The notes under the pieces were generated by a model that made no database searches, was not told the origin of the DNA, and worked only from the letters and a program-made list of their open reading frames with translations. A program made the translations under genes and the position numbers. DNA of 64,000 nt, taken from Acheta domesticus. Taxonomy: Eukaryota > Arthropoda > Insecta > Orthoptera > Gryllidae. The stretch's first letter is position 1. The number at the start of each line of letters is the position of its first letter. The stretch lies in NCBI GenBank assembly GCA_031308135.1, contig JAHLJT010004567.1, positions 129,341,356 through 129,405,355 on the forward strand, written 5' to 3'. Positions 1 through 11,904 of this stretch are shown piece after piece.

Positions 1-1424
1 TTGGTATTCAACTCTACTTTCTTGTAATAATTGTTCGTAGTGATCAATCCATTTTGTAGGAGTTATTATTTGTACTTTACTTTTGTAACATTTTTTCTCA
101 TATTTTTAATCGTTTTCCACGCTTGGGTTGACCTATTATATCCTATTGTATTATCTATATCTCTACACAATTTCTCCCAGTGTTCATTTTTTTCAATTTT
201 TACTAATTCTTTAACTTCTTTTCTTTTTTGTACATATTCCTTTCGTGTTTGGGCATTCCTATTTGAAATCCACGACAGGTACAATGTTTTCTTTTCCTTA
301 ATCAAGCTTTCTAAATTTTCACTGAATTTCTCAACAAACTTCCTTTTTTCTTGTTCTTCTCCTAGGGCTTCCTTAGCTGCTTCAAAAACAACATCTTTTA
401 GGTGATAATACATTTCTTCGGGACTTTTATCTTCGGAGTTTCCTAGTTTAAGGTTAATTCTGTTTTGGTAGAGCATTTCAACACTGTATTGTTTTAAAAG
501 GTCTGTTTTAAAACGTATGTCATTTTGTTCAATTAAAATACCGGTATCTTTTTCAATAGATCTTCGTTTACTTCTAAAAGGAAATACATGTTTGCTCACT
601 ACCATATGATGATCAGTTCCACACTCTGGTTGGCGGTATACTCTCACATCATTAAGTTTTACTCTTCTTTCTTTCTTTACCACAACTAAATCAATTACTG
701 ATTGAATATTTCTTGCTGGATCTATTCTGGTATATTTGTGGATGTTTTTATGACTGAAAATGGTGTTCTCTACACATAGCGCATGCTCCTTACAAAGGTT
801 TATTAATCTTTTCCCATTGTCATTAAAAGTTTCCTCTCCAAACTGACCTACTACTTCGCGTTCTCTGTTACCTACTCTGCTATTAAAATCCCCAATTAAT
901 AGAATTTCATTTTGATGCGGAATACTTGCTATACTTTCACTGAGATCTTGAAAAAACTTATTTTTTTCATCCACAAGTGCATTGTCGTTTACCGCATATA
1001 CCCCTAAAATAGTTAACTGATGACGAAAAATGTTCATGTCTATTTTAAGTACCCTGTCACTAATATGTTCTATTTGTTTAATGAATTTTGTCCATTTACG
1101 TTTAATAAGGAAAGAGACTCCACTTCTGGCTCTAAAATCTTTGGGCACACCACTCCAAACGTGAAGATATTCATTCAAAACTTCTTCCCCTGTCCCTTTT
1201 TTCTTCGTTTCCGTAAGAATAATTATGTCCAGATTCAGTTTTTCAATTTCTGATATGACCTCCCTCTGTTTTGTTCCCAGGCCTTGTATATTCCACGTAC
1301 CAATGTTCATTGTCCGTTTTCGTAGCCTTTGTCGTAAATTTGATTTTGGTCCGGTCCGAGGCATATTTAAATCGCTTTGAACAAACTTTCTTTTACGGAG
1401 CCGGGGTGTTAGCCCTGCGTCCAA
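1..1424 (-). pseudogene. RTE-type LINE fragment, apurinic-like endonuclease domain (broken frame)
   Basis: The frame encodes 452 residues. From about residue 39 it reads as an exonuclease-endonuclease-phosphatase fold endonuclease of an RTE-clade non-LTR retrotransposon, the enzyme that nicks target DNA to prime reverse transcription. Visible motifs are GTWNIQ (42-47), the catalytic Glu in TETK (E72), GDFN (178-181) and the TDHH dyad (270-273). After the domain comes the basic linker that precedes the reverse transcriptase. The frame stops at 66-68, but the next bases read in another frame as TKWIDHYEQLL, the usual start of the RTE linker-to-RT region, so a one-base-type frameshift has broken the element here. 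The reverse transcriptase would lie left of the window. The likely functional Met is at 1310. Basis: motifs seen; clade from family knowledge. Confidence 0.85.
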
Positions 1425-1800
1425 CCCCCATGTCCAATCCTGGAGGCAGATGATTTTTTGTCAGGGTTTTCATCCCTTAGGAAGGTTGGTTTCACCACAC
1501 CTACGGAGGCCCCCCTCCCCCCCCTGGTTTTCTGTCAGGGTTTTCCTTCCCTTAGCTCCGAGTTCCCGTTTTAAGGCGCCGGAAACTCGCCTTTCGTCCC
1601 ACCCTCTTCGTTACTCTGCGGGTTCTCACCACGCAGTGCATCCAGGGCCACCACGAGGAGGTTTGGGTAGGGACTTGATGACTCAGCCTTGCTACAAAGG
1701 CTCCCCATTACAGGGGGGATTTTCCTGGCATTTAATAGTGTATACCTATGAGCCTCAGTATACCCCACCAGGACCCAAAGTCACCCATTTGGACCCCCTA
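1425..1800 (-). other. Probable 5' leader of the RTE element
   Basis: GC-richer sequence directly upstream (minus strand) of the endonuclease frame. It contains a 21-22 bp direct duplication, GTCAGGGTTTTC-n-CCCTTAG, at 1460-1480 and 1534-1555, and no convincing ORF. Assignment as element leader is inference from position and the change in base composition at about 1800. Confidence 0.4.
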
Positions 1801-4444
1801 ATTTTAATATTTCTTATTTAATATTGTAAATGTGATTGTATTCAGGAACCTGTCAATCAAAATTGAATCCTAAGAGGAAATAAAGTGTTCAAATATTTAA
1901 AAGCGTCATGTCAAGTTTGTGAATAAGAAAGCTTTTATAATTTAATATTTACCAAAAATTGAAGACCAGGCATAAATATGTGTACTGACATATTTTTAAC
2001 AATAATATATTCTACTGCGAACCACATTATGTTGATAATGAAAAACTGAAACTAAAAAGGAAACTTTTCAAAATCAATGTAGAATAATACGACGGTAAGG
2101 ATTCGCTGGACATTTTCATTACTATTTCTTTTCTCCAAGGAAGTGATTTATCACTGTTATCCCTATGATCAATTAGCCAAACTCCGACGCAGAAAAAATA
2201 ATGCATATGTCAAAATACAGGTATTTCTCAAGGTGGCAAACCGCAAATTCAAATACAAAACCGCCAATTAATATATAAAATATTTCTGGAACTTTCCTGA
2301 ATCGCGCCTTTTTTAAAAGGAAATGACAGCACTATTAAAACATTGTTGAGAGACAATACTGAATGCATATTTGCATATTTTTGAGAGAAAACAAAAAACC
2401 TACTCGTATATACAAATTTATGCAAAGCAGCCTTGTACTTTGAAAAGTGTAATGCAGTACATGGGAAATACATTATAATTTATTATTATATTAATACACT
2501 GCGTTGCAATCTATATAGTTATAATGGTGTAATAATTGATGTGTTATATAAGTGTTTGGAAATTACCCCAACTTTTATGAAACATTTATATATAAGGCAT
2601 ATAAAGGCAAGATTGATCCACATCCCACAAACTTTAATAGCGATTTTTCAGCAATTCGCAAATGCTCTATTCTGTCGATGACTCCAAAAAAGCAATATGA
2701 TATTAGAACATAATTCCATTATATTTTAATAAAAACATTTTTTCTTCGGTGTTTTGAACACACGTTGATATTGCACAAAATAAAATTTGTGACGCAATAT
2801 ATTTTGAAAATGAAAAAAAAAATATATACATTTTAAACCACTCACCAAAACCAAGTCACTCAAACCACAAATATATGTTGATTTAACAGAAGTACTTTGC
2901 GTCGAAACGTAAAATTGCAATGTTCAGTACATTTGTAATTTTCATATGTTTTCCCACAGCGAATATTAATGGTGAAGTGATTGCAATTACAAATCATCAC
3001 GTGTTTTTTCCTTCTGTTGAATTCAACATTTTACAAAATGTCTTTCTTTACAAATGACAAATTTTCTGTTTTATAAATTCTATTTCCCTTTTCTGGCTAT
3101 TTTGTGTGATTATTGTAGATACAAAAAAGAAGCATCATCATAAACCTTGATATACCTACAAAAACAAGGAAATGAACAGCACATTGCACGTCGTGCCACC
3201 GATTTTGTTCTTAGTAGTGAACATCAGTGCAATGTTCCCCTATTGAACCTAGCAAAACGCATACAAACCTGAGCTAAACATTAAAGATAGAGTTTGTCGA
3301 GGAATCTGTGCACCCGACTGACGCCACAGTGGAGGGAGGCAGCTACACTTCATACCTTCCCAGAAACATCGACTGATCTTGGACAGAAAGAATAGGCACT
3401 AAAGCACATTTATATTTCGTGCTCAAACATTCCGTGCACGAACACAATAAAAGTGAAACATATTACAAGCAGAGGCACAGAAAGTTTCTTGACAAATACA
3501 TCCCTCAACACTACAAAGCATTTTGTACCCAATGTTTTTTGAACAGCGATGTTAGGACTAAATGGCGGCTTAGCTCATGCACAGTGTCTCCCTTCTCATG
3601 CGGCAGTTGCACATTTTCGCTCGTCGAGTGTTGTGATATCTCGTGCGAACTCTCCATCTTGTGATTTTATGCCACGCTTCTCAAATTTAAAATTTTTGAG
3701 ATAACAAATGAATAAGGTCTCGGATCGTAATTTCCGAGACAAAAGCAAAGAAGTTACACTGTCGCTTAGCAGTGGGAAGGGGTAGCGACGGATCCCAGTG
3801 TGGTCTTCTGCTCTTCTTTGTTTAGAGAAGTACAAACAGCTTCTTCGTTTAGAAGTTCTATAATAAGAACTCTTCTTAACCATATGTGATTGATGTTTCT
3901 TGGGTCGTCACCTGCTGTGATCATTCGTTTATAGAATGGCTGAAGTCTTACTACATGAAATGGCAGATTTCATCTCCCGCTGGAGGAACAAACCCATTGC
4001 CAAAACACACGTTGGCTTGCATGGATATTTACACTTCTAGGTATCTCCCCAACAGAGGTTCGCCCTAGGTAACAAGCTCTAACTATCCGACTGGTCTCGC
4101 GACATGTGTGGCAGAGTACTACATATCAGTGTGTGAGTGACGGTGCATGAGAACCCCTGTGCTCTTTTTGAATGGAGTAGATCTCGGGCATTTGCCTGCT
4201 ATTAGCCGTAGGCATCATGGAAAAATGTCGATGAGAGAAGCTAGTCAATAGAGCACTCACCTACACTGCAACTGAAATAGATCTGCCTATATAGCTACGA
4301 CCGAAACACCGTCATCGTCCAGGCACATTCCCTAGTATAAACAGGACACAGTCGATGAATCGCCTCTGAAATTTTGGTTCAGAGTAAATTCAATTAAATA
4401 AAAATATTAATTAAATTAAAGGAAACTAAATGAAGCCCCCGGAG
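1801..4444. other. AT-rich intergenic DNA, nothing recognised
   Basis: About 2.6 kb downstream of the receptor gene's stop codon. Only short chance reading frames are visible. No repeat, RNA gene or coding exon is recognised. A weak match to a mitochondrial 16S rRNA word near 2155 was rejected. Confidence 0.5.
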
Positions 4445-4622
4445 TCAGTTGCGTGCAGTGCGCTGGCAACACGGCAGACGCGCTCTCGACACGAAGCACC
4501 CGTTGGCCCGCATGCGCAGCGCCACCTCCACGAGGAAGGCCACGGCCGCCGCCAGCGCCCCCGCGCCCAGGACGACGGCGGGCTCCACCAGCGCAGAGAG
4601 GCCCAGGGGGCGTGGCGCGCTG
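4445..4622 (-). CDS. Ionotropic receptor (IR) gene, terminal exon
   Basis: Last coding exon. It opens after a pyrimidine-containing acceptor ending CCGCAG and gives 1 nt plus 58 codons and a TGA stop at 4447-4445. The single leading base completes the codon left by the exon at 5818-5522. The protein begins SSAPRPLGLSALVEPAVV and runs into a hydrophobic helix (GAGALAAAVAFLVEVAL), the final membrane segment of iGluR/IR proteins, followed by a short basic cytoplasmic tail ending TARN. The P-L-x-L-x-x-L pattern before the helix is typical of IR C-termini. The exon is strikingly GC-rich compared with its AT-rich surroundings, which creates many overlapping spurious frames on both strands. The intron before it (899 bp) consists largely of the exon-tail array described separately. 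Basis: splice phase and hydrophobicity seen; family assignment from known IR architecture. Confidence 0.85.
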
Positions 4623-4924
4623 CTGCGGGCGGTGAACACGACAGGCCATGGCGGAGATAAGGCGGGACCACGACGAACGTAATTCAAGTACCTATATCTC
4701 AACCACACATCGCTGTGAACAAAAGAAATGATATCGAAAATTTCCACTCCATACATATTTGACGGTGGAGAAGGTATAAAACAAAAACTCAAAAAGACAC
4801 ACTTAATAAAAATATGGTTTAAAGAAAAAAATATATGAAATTGTCGGAAAGTATTCATAAAATCCGAAGTTCTGCAGGATAGAAAATAAATTTGATAATA
4901 AAAAGGACATAAGCCACCAACAGA

Positions 4925-5521
4925 AAGTTGGGAAGTAAAAGGAAGTCCAAGAGACGAAGAAGCAGCTGTGCGTGCCATTTGACCTTGGCGTAACACCCGC
5001 AGTCACAATAGCTTTAAAGAAGACATTCTTTCAAAGGGACGTGGATGGGCCAAAGGACAAGGAAATTTAAAAGGCGTTAAGGGAGCATTGTGTACGAATA
5101 GAAATTGGCGTCATACCCGCAGACACAATAGCACTAAAGAGCTCTGTCAAAGAGAAGTAGATGGGTCGGGAGAGAAGGAAATTTGGAAGGCGTGACAGCA
5201 GCTTTGTGTACCATTAGATATTGGAGTAATTCCCGCTCTCACAATAGCTTTAATAAAGTTCTTTCAAAGAGAAGCGAATGGTTCGAAGAAGAAGGAGGGG
5301 TCGCCTCTAGAAGACAATGGATGGGTCGCGACAGAAGGAAATTGAGAACGTTTAACCACCGGTATGGTTATGTGCCTTTCGATCTTGGCGTAGATGCCTG
5401 CTTCCACAATGGCCTGGAGGAGCGCCTCCAGAAGACAATGGATGGGTCGCGTGGGAAGGAAAATTTGAAAGCGTTAAGGCAGCTCTGTGTACCATTTGGT
5501 ATTGGAGCTATTGATGAGTAC
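4925..5521 (-). repeat. Exon-tail tandem array c (about 115-160 bp units) filling the last IR intron
   Basis: Read on the minus strand, the intron begins at the donor GAAAG|GTACTC (5521) and then repeats its own surroundings about four more times. The anchor word CACAAT(A/G)GC or its variants (plus strand) occurs near 5003, 5118, 5236, 5398 and, inside the exon, 5547. Each copy is followed by a TGGATGGGTCG-like word and then by GAAGGAAA..TTGAAAGCGTTAAGG. Units 3 and 4 keep a donor-like GGTACAC or CGTACAC. The unit nearest the exon still encodes EALLQAIVEAGIYAKIER, against EVLLQTIVEAGLFGKIER in the exon, but its donor is GGCACA rather than GGTACT. No other sequence of note separates the array from the terminal exon. 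Confidence 0.8.
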
Positions 5522-5818
5522 CTTTCTATCTTGCCGAAGAGGCCTGCTTCCACAATGGTCTGTAGGAGCACCTCAAAACGATGTTTTAGTCTGCCGTTCA
5601 TGTTCACGGGGAAAGATTGAAAGGCTGGCTTGATGAGGCATTCTGGCACTAGATATCCAAAAGGAGCCTCCGAAGTTTTGTCCCATAACAATGGGTTATT
5701 TAGAAAAAAACTGTCCAATTGTTTATTGACGATGATGGCTGGTCTTGGTTGCTGTGGGAAGTTGGTATATTCACGAACCGTCATGTCGACCAGCTGCGCC
5801 CCGTTTAACCCTTCGAAA
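5522..5818 (-). CDS. IR gene, exon encoding ligand-binding lobe S2
   Basis: This exon has a strong acceptor (a pyrimidine-rich stretch ending TGCTTGCAG, 5819-5820 being the AG) and a donor GAAAG|GTACTC. It contributes 1 nt, 98 codons and 2 nt, so both flanking introns are phase 2. The leading T joins the AA of the exon at 13026-12736 to give Asn. The translation starts FEGLNGAQLVDMTVREYTN and ends EVLLQTIVEAGLFGKIE, an F-x-x-L-L-x-x-I-x-E-A-G-L pattern characteristic of the stretch just before the last membrane segment of insect IRs. It is open throughout. An alternative acceptor further upstream (after 5879) has the same phase but lacks a pyrimidine tract, so I prefer 5818. Basis: splice signals and phase seen; function (second lobe of the extracellular ligand-binding domain) from family knowledge. 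Confidence 0.85.
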
Positions 5819-6084
5819 CTGCAAGCAGACAGAAGTTTAGGTCTCATGATATTGTTGTTTAAGGTTGGATAAAATAGGCTATTTTGTGCCAGTTGTTTAT
5901 TATCTAGCTTCTTTAGTTGGAGTGCAAATGCAACTAATGCGCACATAATGGCTTGAAACCCATGTGTACAACATTTTATCTTATCCAATTACCTTCTTAA
6001 AATTTTGTATAATATACGCGTACATTAGGATGTGCTAAATGTATCAAAGCTTTTTTCAAACGCATACCCTTTCTTGTTTTAAGT

Positions 6085-6135
6085 CTATCGGCGTGCTAAT
6101 AATTACGTTGCCTATCGGCGTGCTAATAATTACTT
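6085..6135. repeat. Short tandem duplication (about 25 bp x 2)
   Basis: The word TATCGGCGTGCTAATAATTA occurs twice in a row, separated by a few bases. It lies in the receptor gene's third visible intron with no other feature around it. Confidence 0.7.
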
Positions 6136-6471
6136 CCTATTTTGTTTTTAGACGCTTTTTTTCCAAATAGTTAACATGCCTGTTAAATCACGCAATTCTA
6201 AATACAATACAAGGTTTGATACATGAAATAACTGTTAAAAATGTCCGTTCAAAAACCTGACTTACAAAGAAGAAATGTACGCCTTGGAACTGTTGAGGAA
6301 GGAAAGCGGCTTGCAAAATATTTTCGCGCCAACTGCTTTGACGTCTTACGAACCGCTGAAAAGAGATTTATCTTCTGATTCTAATGCAAATACGGATTTG
6401 CAAGCAGATTTACCAATGCTGATCGACAACACGCGATATGGACAGCGTTAAAGTGGAATTATTTATTACTT

Positions 6472-7190
6472 AACTAGTGTTGCTACAGAATGGCACAGAC
6501 TCTCCCATACTAGTTTTCTATTTCCTTCGGTCTGATATAGCTATTCGGAATTGCCACATACTCGTGCCAGCTATCGCTGCCCAAACTACATGATATCGAC
6601 ATTTTCTTATATTTAAGGTTTCCTAATGATAGAACGGAAATATTATTTTACGAATATTAAAGAACACTAAACTTCGTACTAAATGGCAATTTTTTAAAAA
6701 AATTTGGACCTGTTTTTACAAAAATGGCGTTTAAGCGTTATTAAAAATTCAAAATTTCAAATTTTTATTCAGAGAATTTTTGAGTTTACAAAAAATTTAA
6801 TTTGAAGTCATTTGAAGCACATTATTTCACAAATACAATAGTGTTTACAAATTGCTAGTAATGCGCATATTATAGATGCGAGATCTATTTTAAAAAAATT
6901 ACATTTCTATCATTTTTGAAAACACGAAAAAATACTCTCAAATGAACTTTACGTCATATTAAAGAGTGCAATTAGCACTATTCTTTCTAAAACATTGGTG
7001 AAAAAATTTGGAGCCATTTGGAGAAAATAGAGTTTAAGCCTTTCTTAAATGCGGAATTTTGAGCTAGTTTTCTGTGAAAACTGTTGCGTTTTCGAGAAAC
7101 TTTATTAGACATTATTTGAAGCACCTAAATTCGTAAATATAATTATGGAAACAAATCGCCACTAATGTAAATAGTAACGACGCGTCATAT
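6472..7190 (+). mobile_element. R1-family repeat, 5' part
   Basis: It begins with the family start word CTAGTGTTGCTACAGAATGG, then GCACAGACTCTCCCATA. It continues collinear with the copy at 59077-60717, including the words TTCCTAATGATAGAACGGAA and TTAAAGAACACTAAAC. The 3' half with the GGACGGAC block and the terminal hairpin is missing. Inserted in an intron of the receptor gene. Confidence 0.75.
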
Positions 7191-8514
7191 TCAGCCGCGC
7201 TATATTCAATATGCGCGTTTTGTGTTCTATATGCTGGGTGGTAATATAAACGTGGCTGAAGGAATGTGTGTGGTAAAAACTATAAGTATGTAAAGAAAAT
7301 GTGGGGTGGATCGTGGTTAGAAACGAAAGATGAGGAGAATATGCCCTGACGAAGGCAGAAATAAAAGTCGAAACGTTGGCAAGTTAAGAAATGGTTTTGT
7401 CAATGACCTACTCTCAAGAATCACTCCATAATATTATTAATAGAGGTCAAGAAATCAAGCACGTATACACAATAGTTTAGTTGCAATAGGAGAAACCCCC
7501 GCCAAGAAAAGAATATTAGAACAAAAACGTATCCCCATGGGAAATTTCAGAAAGTACAAAGTGCCAACACAGATACATTTCTTCACATTGGAGATCTTTC
7601 GACGTCCATCGAAAAATCAGACAAAGATAAGATGTGGGAAACTTATCGATTCCTTTCACTCAACGGATGGCATGACGTTCAATATTAAAATTTGACAATT
7701 TTTAAAAGTTGGACATACAATAAAATTAAACGAAATTGTTCTGCAACCGAACGCATGATAAAAGTGTCTAAATTTTTCTGCAACCGAACGCATGATAAAA
7801 GTGGCTGAAGAAAATGGAATTTTGTCCAGACCTGAAGTAGAATCGGTAAGGCATTAAAACTGTGCATTGTGACGAAAGTTTAAGGAATTCTATGGTAAGC
7901 CAGTTAGTTGTGAGGGACCAGAAAATTTCAAAAATTTCAATCAAAACACGTGTCAAGAATTCGTCATTTAATTATTTAAAATTTATAATTTATTTATAAA
8001 CGTATTAATATTATGTATATATACATCAATATTATTTATAATTTCAATCGCGAAGTTTTACCACCTCAAGAGTATTAAATAACTGCTTCATCGAAAGAAA
8101 TAGACAACCAGTAACGCAAGACACGCATCTATTGCAGCAATCTATTATACACTTTTTCGTAAAATATTAATATCTTTTAAAGTTACTGAGATCCCACTTT
8201 GATTTTTCCTGGAGATATCATCAATACTCTAGTGCGTTTATCAATTTTTTTTAAGTTTTAGCTCATCGACTTTACAAAAATATTTAATTTTTAAAATTTC
8301 AATTTTTTTAAAAAAAAATTGATAATTCAGGAAATTAAATATTTTGCAAAATCTTCAAAACTAAACATGTTTTTAAGTTTCGAATGCAATTTGAACGGAA
8401 TTTCTATGATTAGTGTATTCAAGCATATGATATTTTTAAGATATTGATGCGAGTTATTTTTAGCAAATTTCGTAATACAATATTCCCGAAAATAGTATAA
8501 AGTTAGAAAAAATA
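7191..8514. other. Intronic AT-rich DNA with minor duplications
   Basis: No gene is recognised. A 27-bp word beginning TCTGCAACCGAACGCATGAT appears twice, at about 7740 and 7780. At 7346-7380 a CTGACGA..GTCGAAAC motif is present; see findings. The remainder is AT-rich and featureless. Confidence 0.5.
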
Positions 8515-9420
8515 ACTAGTGGTGCTTCCAACGCACATATTTTCTCGCTCTCCTTTTGTATGGTCCTTAATGCTGTTCCACTACTTCATAAACCAGCAAA
8601 AGTGTATTCTACCTGCAAACGTTTTCCGTACCGAGATCCGAAATACTCAAAATTAACGAACCGGCACTTATACCACGCCACACTATCACCGCATGGGTCG
8701 AACAGAGCTATCAAAGGATCGAACCGACCTATAAAATGGGAAATGCATGATAAAAGAACAATTGATACGATGGTACATACGCTTTACAAATCCAAGGAGA
8801 GACGTAAAAAAATGTTAAAAGCTAAAAATTTGAACCCATATATACAGACACTTCTAGGAGAGTTATCGTAATTAATAATGTTTGTTATTCAAATAATTTC
8901 ACATGGTCTGAAATAAGTTTACACAATTCTCTATTATTTCCTACGACAACAGAGGGTTCTGACAAATAATATACCGAGACCAGGACACGAACCGCCGAAG
9001 CTTCCCCCGGAAGACCCGTACCAATCGTCGCTGATTAACGGCTGCGACCAAAATGGATAGGCATGAAATACACTTATAAAACAGTAATAGAGAATCGTGG
9101 TTTCATTTCTCGCATTAGAAAACAAAAATATCCGGAGCATGTAAAAACATGTCCTGTACGCTCTCAGCGAAAGTATCTGGGAACATCATCATTCATAACA
9201 AAAAACAAGTTCAATTTAGAGATTAGAAAACTAAGATCTCCGATTACGTCTCTGACATACTACACCACCTCTGTTTTATTTATCCTTAGCTACAAGTTTT
9301 ATCAACTTTTACGATACCAGAACCATGCTATAAGAGTTTTCCTGGCGAAAATTCACCGTTTTCCGGCGCACGATTACGTAACTTTCTCTTCTTACGTAGT
9401 ATTCTTAAGGCGAGAAAGTA
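8515..9420 (+). mobile_element. R1-related 906-bp element, subfamily with tRNA-like head
   Basis: It starts ACTAGTGGTGCTTCCAACGC and ends in the terminal hairpin ACTTTCTC...GCGAGAAAGT followed by an A-rich stretch. It is collinear over its whole length with 41376-42282, which is nearly the same size (907 bp). About 100-190 bp in, the minus strand carries a segment that in the sister copy reads TGGCGTAGTGG, a good match to a tRNA A box. No protein is encoded. The two nearly equal lengths suggest these are full-length copies of a non-autonomous element. Class (SINE-like or DNA) is not determined. Confidence 0.75.
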
Positions 9421-9758
9421 ATAATAATTTCGGAACCGTTAGGGATATGAAAGTTCATCACATGTGTTCTGGTTATATTGTATTACAATTTAAGGTTAAA
9501 ATACCCATAATTTTACTTAAATTGGTTCATAAAGATATATACTAGACAACGCTTGATATGACATGCAATACACTAGAGAAATCGAATAATAGAGTTGAAA
9601 AATTGTTTAAAAGATGCAGGGTGGGAATACACAGACAAGTCCTGTCTATTTATCTGCATTGTTTTTAATCGTGAGTAGAAGTACTTCAAATGATTTTCAA
9701 TAAAGTATCTACACTCTTGAATGTTTTTTCCTGCAACATCACATTCATCAAATTAAAA

Positions 9759-9843
9759 TCCCCATCTGGGGATCGAGCTCGGCATTTTCCGAACAGAAGA
9801 TCTCAAGCCCAAGGCGCTTTAACCAGCCGCGCCATGGGACTGA
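9759..9843 (-). mobile_element. tRNA-derived SINE head
   Basis: On the minus strand the sequence GGCGCGGCTGGTTAAAGCGC resembles a tRNA 5' half with an A box, and GAGCTCGATCCCC resembles a B box about 35 bp later. It is flanked by AT-rich sequence and the receptor intron context. Too degenerate to be a working tRNA gene. Confidence 0.55.
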
Positions 9844-9859
9844 CATATGGACTAACTAC

Positions 9860-10640
9860 TTATAGTTTAGTCAAAAGTAATTGTATCAGTTCTATCATTA
9901 CGAGCCGGTAATTGTCAACATGCGAAGAACATGTCTTTCAAGCATGACCAAGAAATGCAGCGGTGAATTGCTTACTCCAAATAAATTATTCAACGATCGG
10001 CATTTGAAAAATAACTACTGCGAGAAAGTCTGTGCCATTCTATAGAACCACTAGTTTATTTAATTGGGCCTATCAACGAAAATGATACCTACGTCATTCC
10101 CTTCAACGTTCATTGCGCTATTCAACAACAAAATATAATCGAAAAATTTGAAGCCATTTTCTTTTAACTTAGAAAATCTCGAAATGGGCTTCATGTAAAG
10201 TACCCTCAAATACTAAAATATGGGTTTCAAATTCAAGAGGCCTTGAGACGAGTAAAAACGATCGGAGAATCTTAATTTTGAAGAAAGTCGGCTGAATGGT
10301 TTAGGCGCTAGCGTTGACCACAGGCGGACAGACGGACGTTTTGCACTTGGACTACACAACGAGATAGAGGATTTTTGTTCTTAAATTTAGCAACAGGTTT
10401 TATCCACTTTTTTGTCACCAGACCCCTGCTATAAGAGTTTTTCGGGCGAAAATTCCCCGTTTTCCGCCGTACGATTACATAACTTTTTCTACTTACGAAG
10501 TATTCGTAAGGCGAGAAAGTAAAAAAATTCTTACGAAACATTTTAAGATCATCCATATAAAACAGATGTGATACTGGCGTTTCATCACAATGGAGCTTGT
10601 AACCATTTGCCTTCATCACCATGGAGCTTGTAACCACTGG
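9860..10640 (-). repeat. Left arm of a 0.8-1 kb inverted repeat (partner 13450-14500)
   Basis: The arm is nearly the reverse complement of 13450-14500. It has a deletion between CACTAGTTT and TTGGGCCTATC that removes about 240 bp present in the right arm. The arm contains an R1-type 3' end: a GGTTTAGGCGCTAGCGTTGACC word, a GGACAGACGGACG block, and a terminal hairpin ending GCGAGAAAGTA at about 10523. Beyond that it contains a fragment of R4-like reverse transcriptase reading HLFYMDDLKMF on the minus strand. Both arms share this exact repeat/RT junction, so the inverted duplication came after the insertion. Confidence 0.8.
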
Positions 10641-11800
10641 TTGTCATTTACATAATTTTCCGGTTTCCTATTGGTAGAACGATAATATTAATTTTAGAAT
10701 ATTAAAGAACACAAAAACCTAGCCGTAAATGGCAATTTTCTTTTAAAAAATATGTGCCGTTAAAGAGAAAATGGCATTTGAGCGTTTCTGAAAATGCGAC
10801 ATTTTGAGCTACTTTTCACAGAAAACAGTAGTGTTTTCGAGAAACTTTACTTGACATTATTTAATGCACATGTACTCTTAAATATACTAATGTGAATAAA
10901 TTGCCGCTAATGTAAATATTATCGATGTGAGAAACATGTGAAACAATTTACATTTTTGTAACCTTTGAAAAAACCAACCGATAGACCAATATGGCTTTTA
11001 TGTCATCTGATAGAGTAAATTTACCACTATTCCTTTCAAAAGTGTATAGAGAAAATTTGGAGCCGTTTTTGAGAAAATCTGGTTCTCGTAATTTTTTAAT
11101 GTTGCACATATTGCACGCAATATTGCACGAAAACTACTAAAATTTTGAGAAACATTTACATGACCTTTATGAAAGAACTCAATATACAGAACAAATTTTA
11201 CTTGAAGAAAAAAATCTCTATCTTCAATTTTGTAGTTGGAGAAAGACGACGAAAAAAATTAAAACTTTCAAACTGTTCGAAAATTCAGACTTATCCATGA
11301 AAATCGGACCTATGCCATGTTAAAAAGTGTATTTTACTCTATTCATTCAAGAAATTTAAAGAAAAAATTTGGAGCTGTTTTTGAGAAAATTTTGAAAATC
11401 CCCGGGGGCTTCATATAAAGTACCCCCTAATCTTAAAGAATCTTTTTCAAAATCTCAAAGCTTTGACTAGAATCAGATCGACAAGGGAATATCCTTTTGG
11501 GAAGAAATCGTACGTATCGTTTAGGCGCTAGCAGTGTTCACAGACGGACGGACAGACGGACGTTTTCCTTTCAATTAGTTTTTCTGTATCAAGGACCTAG
11601 AAAACAGGGTTTCTGTCTACACCACGCGTTAGGGGATTTTTTTCTTCATTTAGCAACTGGTTTTATCCACTTTTTCGTTTTCACGGCCCGGCAATTAATT
11701 TTTTTCCGCCGAAAATTGGCCATTTTGTCGCGCAGCATTACATAACTTTCCCTATACTACGTTAATCACTACGTGTATACGTACGTATACGGGAAAGTAA
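10641..11800 (+). mobile_element. R1-family repeat, 5'-truncated copy with intact 3' end
   Basis: Collinear with 59220-60717, from the word TTCCTATTGGTAGAACGATA to the terminal CGTATACGGGAAAGTAAAA. The GACGGACGGACAGACGGACG block is at about 11540. It is truncated at the 5' end where the inverted-repeat arm begins. No coding potential. Confidence 0.8.
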
Positions 11801-11904
11801 AATTTAGAAAATAATTAAAAATATGAAGGTCAAATTTTGCTATTTTTTGTGCGAACTGACGTGGAATGTCTCAGCAAAGTCAAAAGCCGGTTCTCTCAAT
11901 AAAT

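Noticed and set aside
2140..2190. Possible nuclear copy of mitochondrial 16S rRNA (CACTGTTATCCCTA word)
   Set aside because: Only about a dozen bases match the conserved 16S word. The neighbouring bases do not follow any 16S order I know, so it is probably chance.
4426..4996. Several overlapping frames of 60-80 codons on both strands and a longer minus frame
   Set aside because: They are shadows of the GC-rich terminal IR exon. The upstream part of the long minus frame is intron, as shown by the phase-matched acceptor at 4622.
5819..5988. Extension of the S2 exon upstream to the Met at 5988
   Set aside because: A strong acceptor at 5819-5820 is phase-matched, while the upstream stretch lacks IR features. 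An alternative acceptor after 5879 has no pyrimidine tract.
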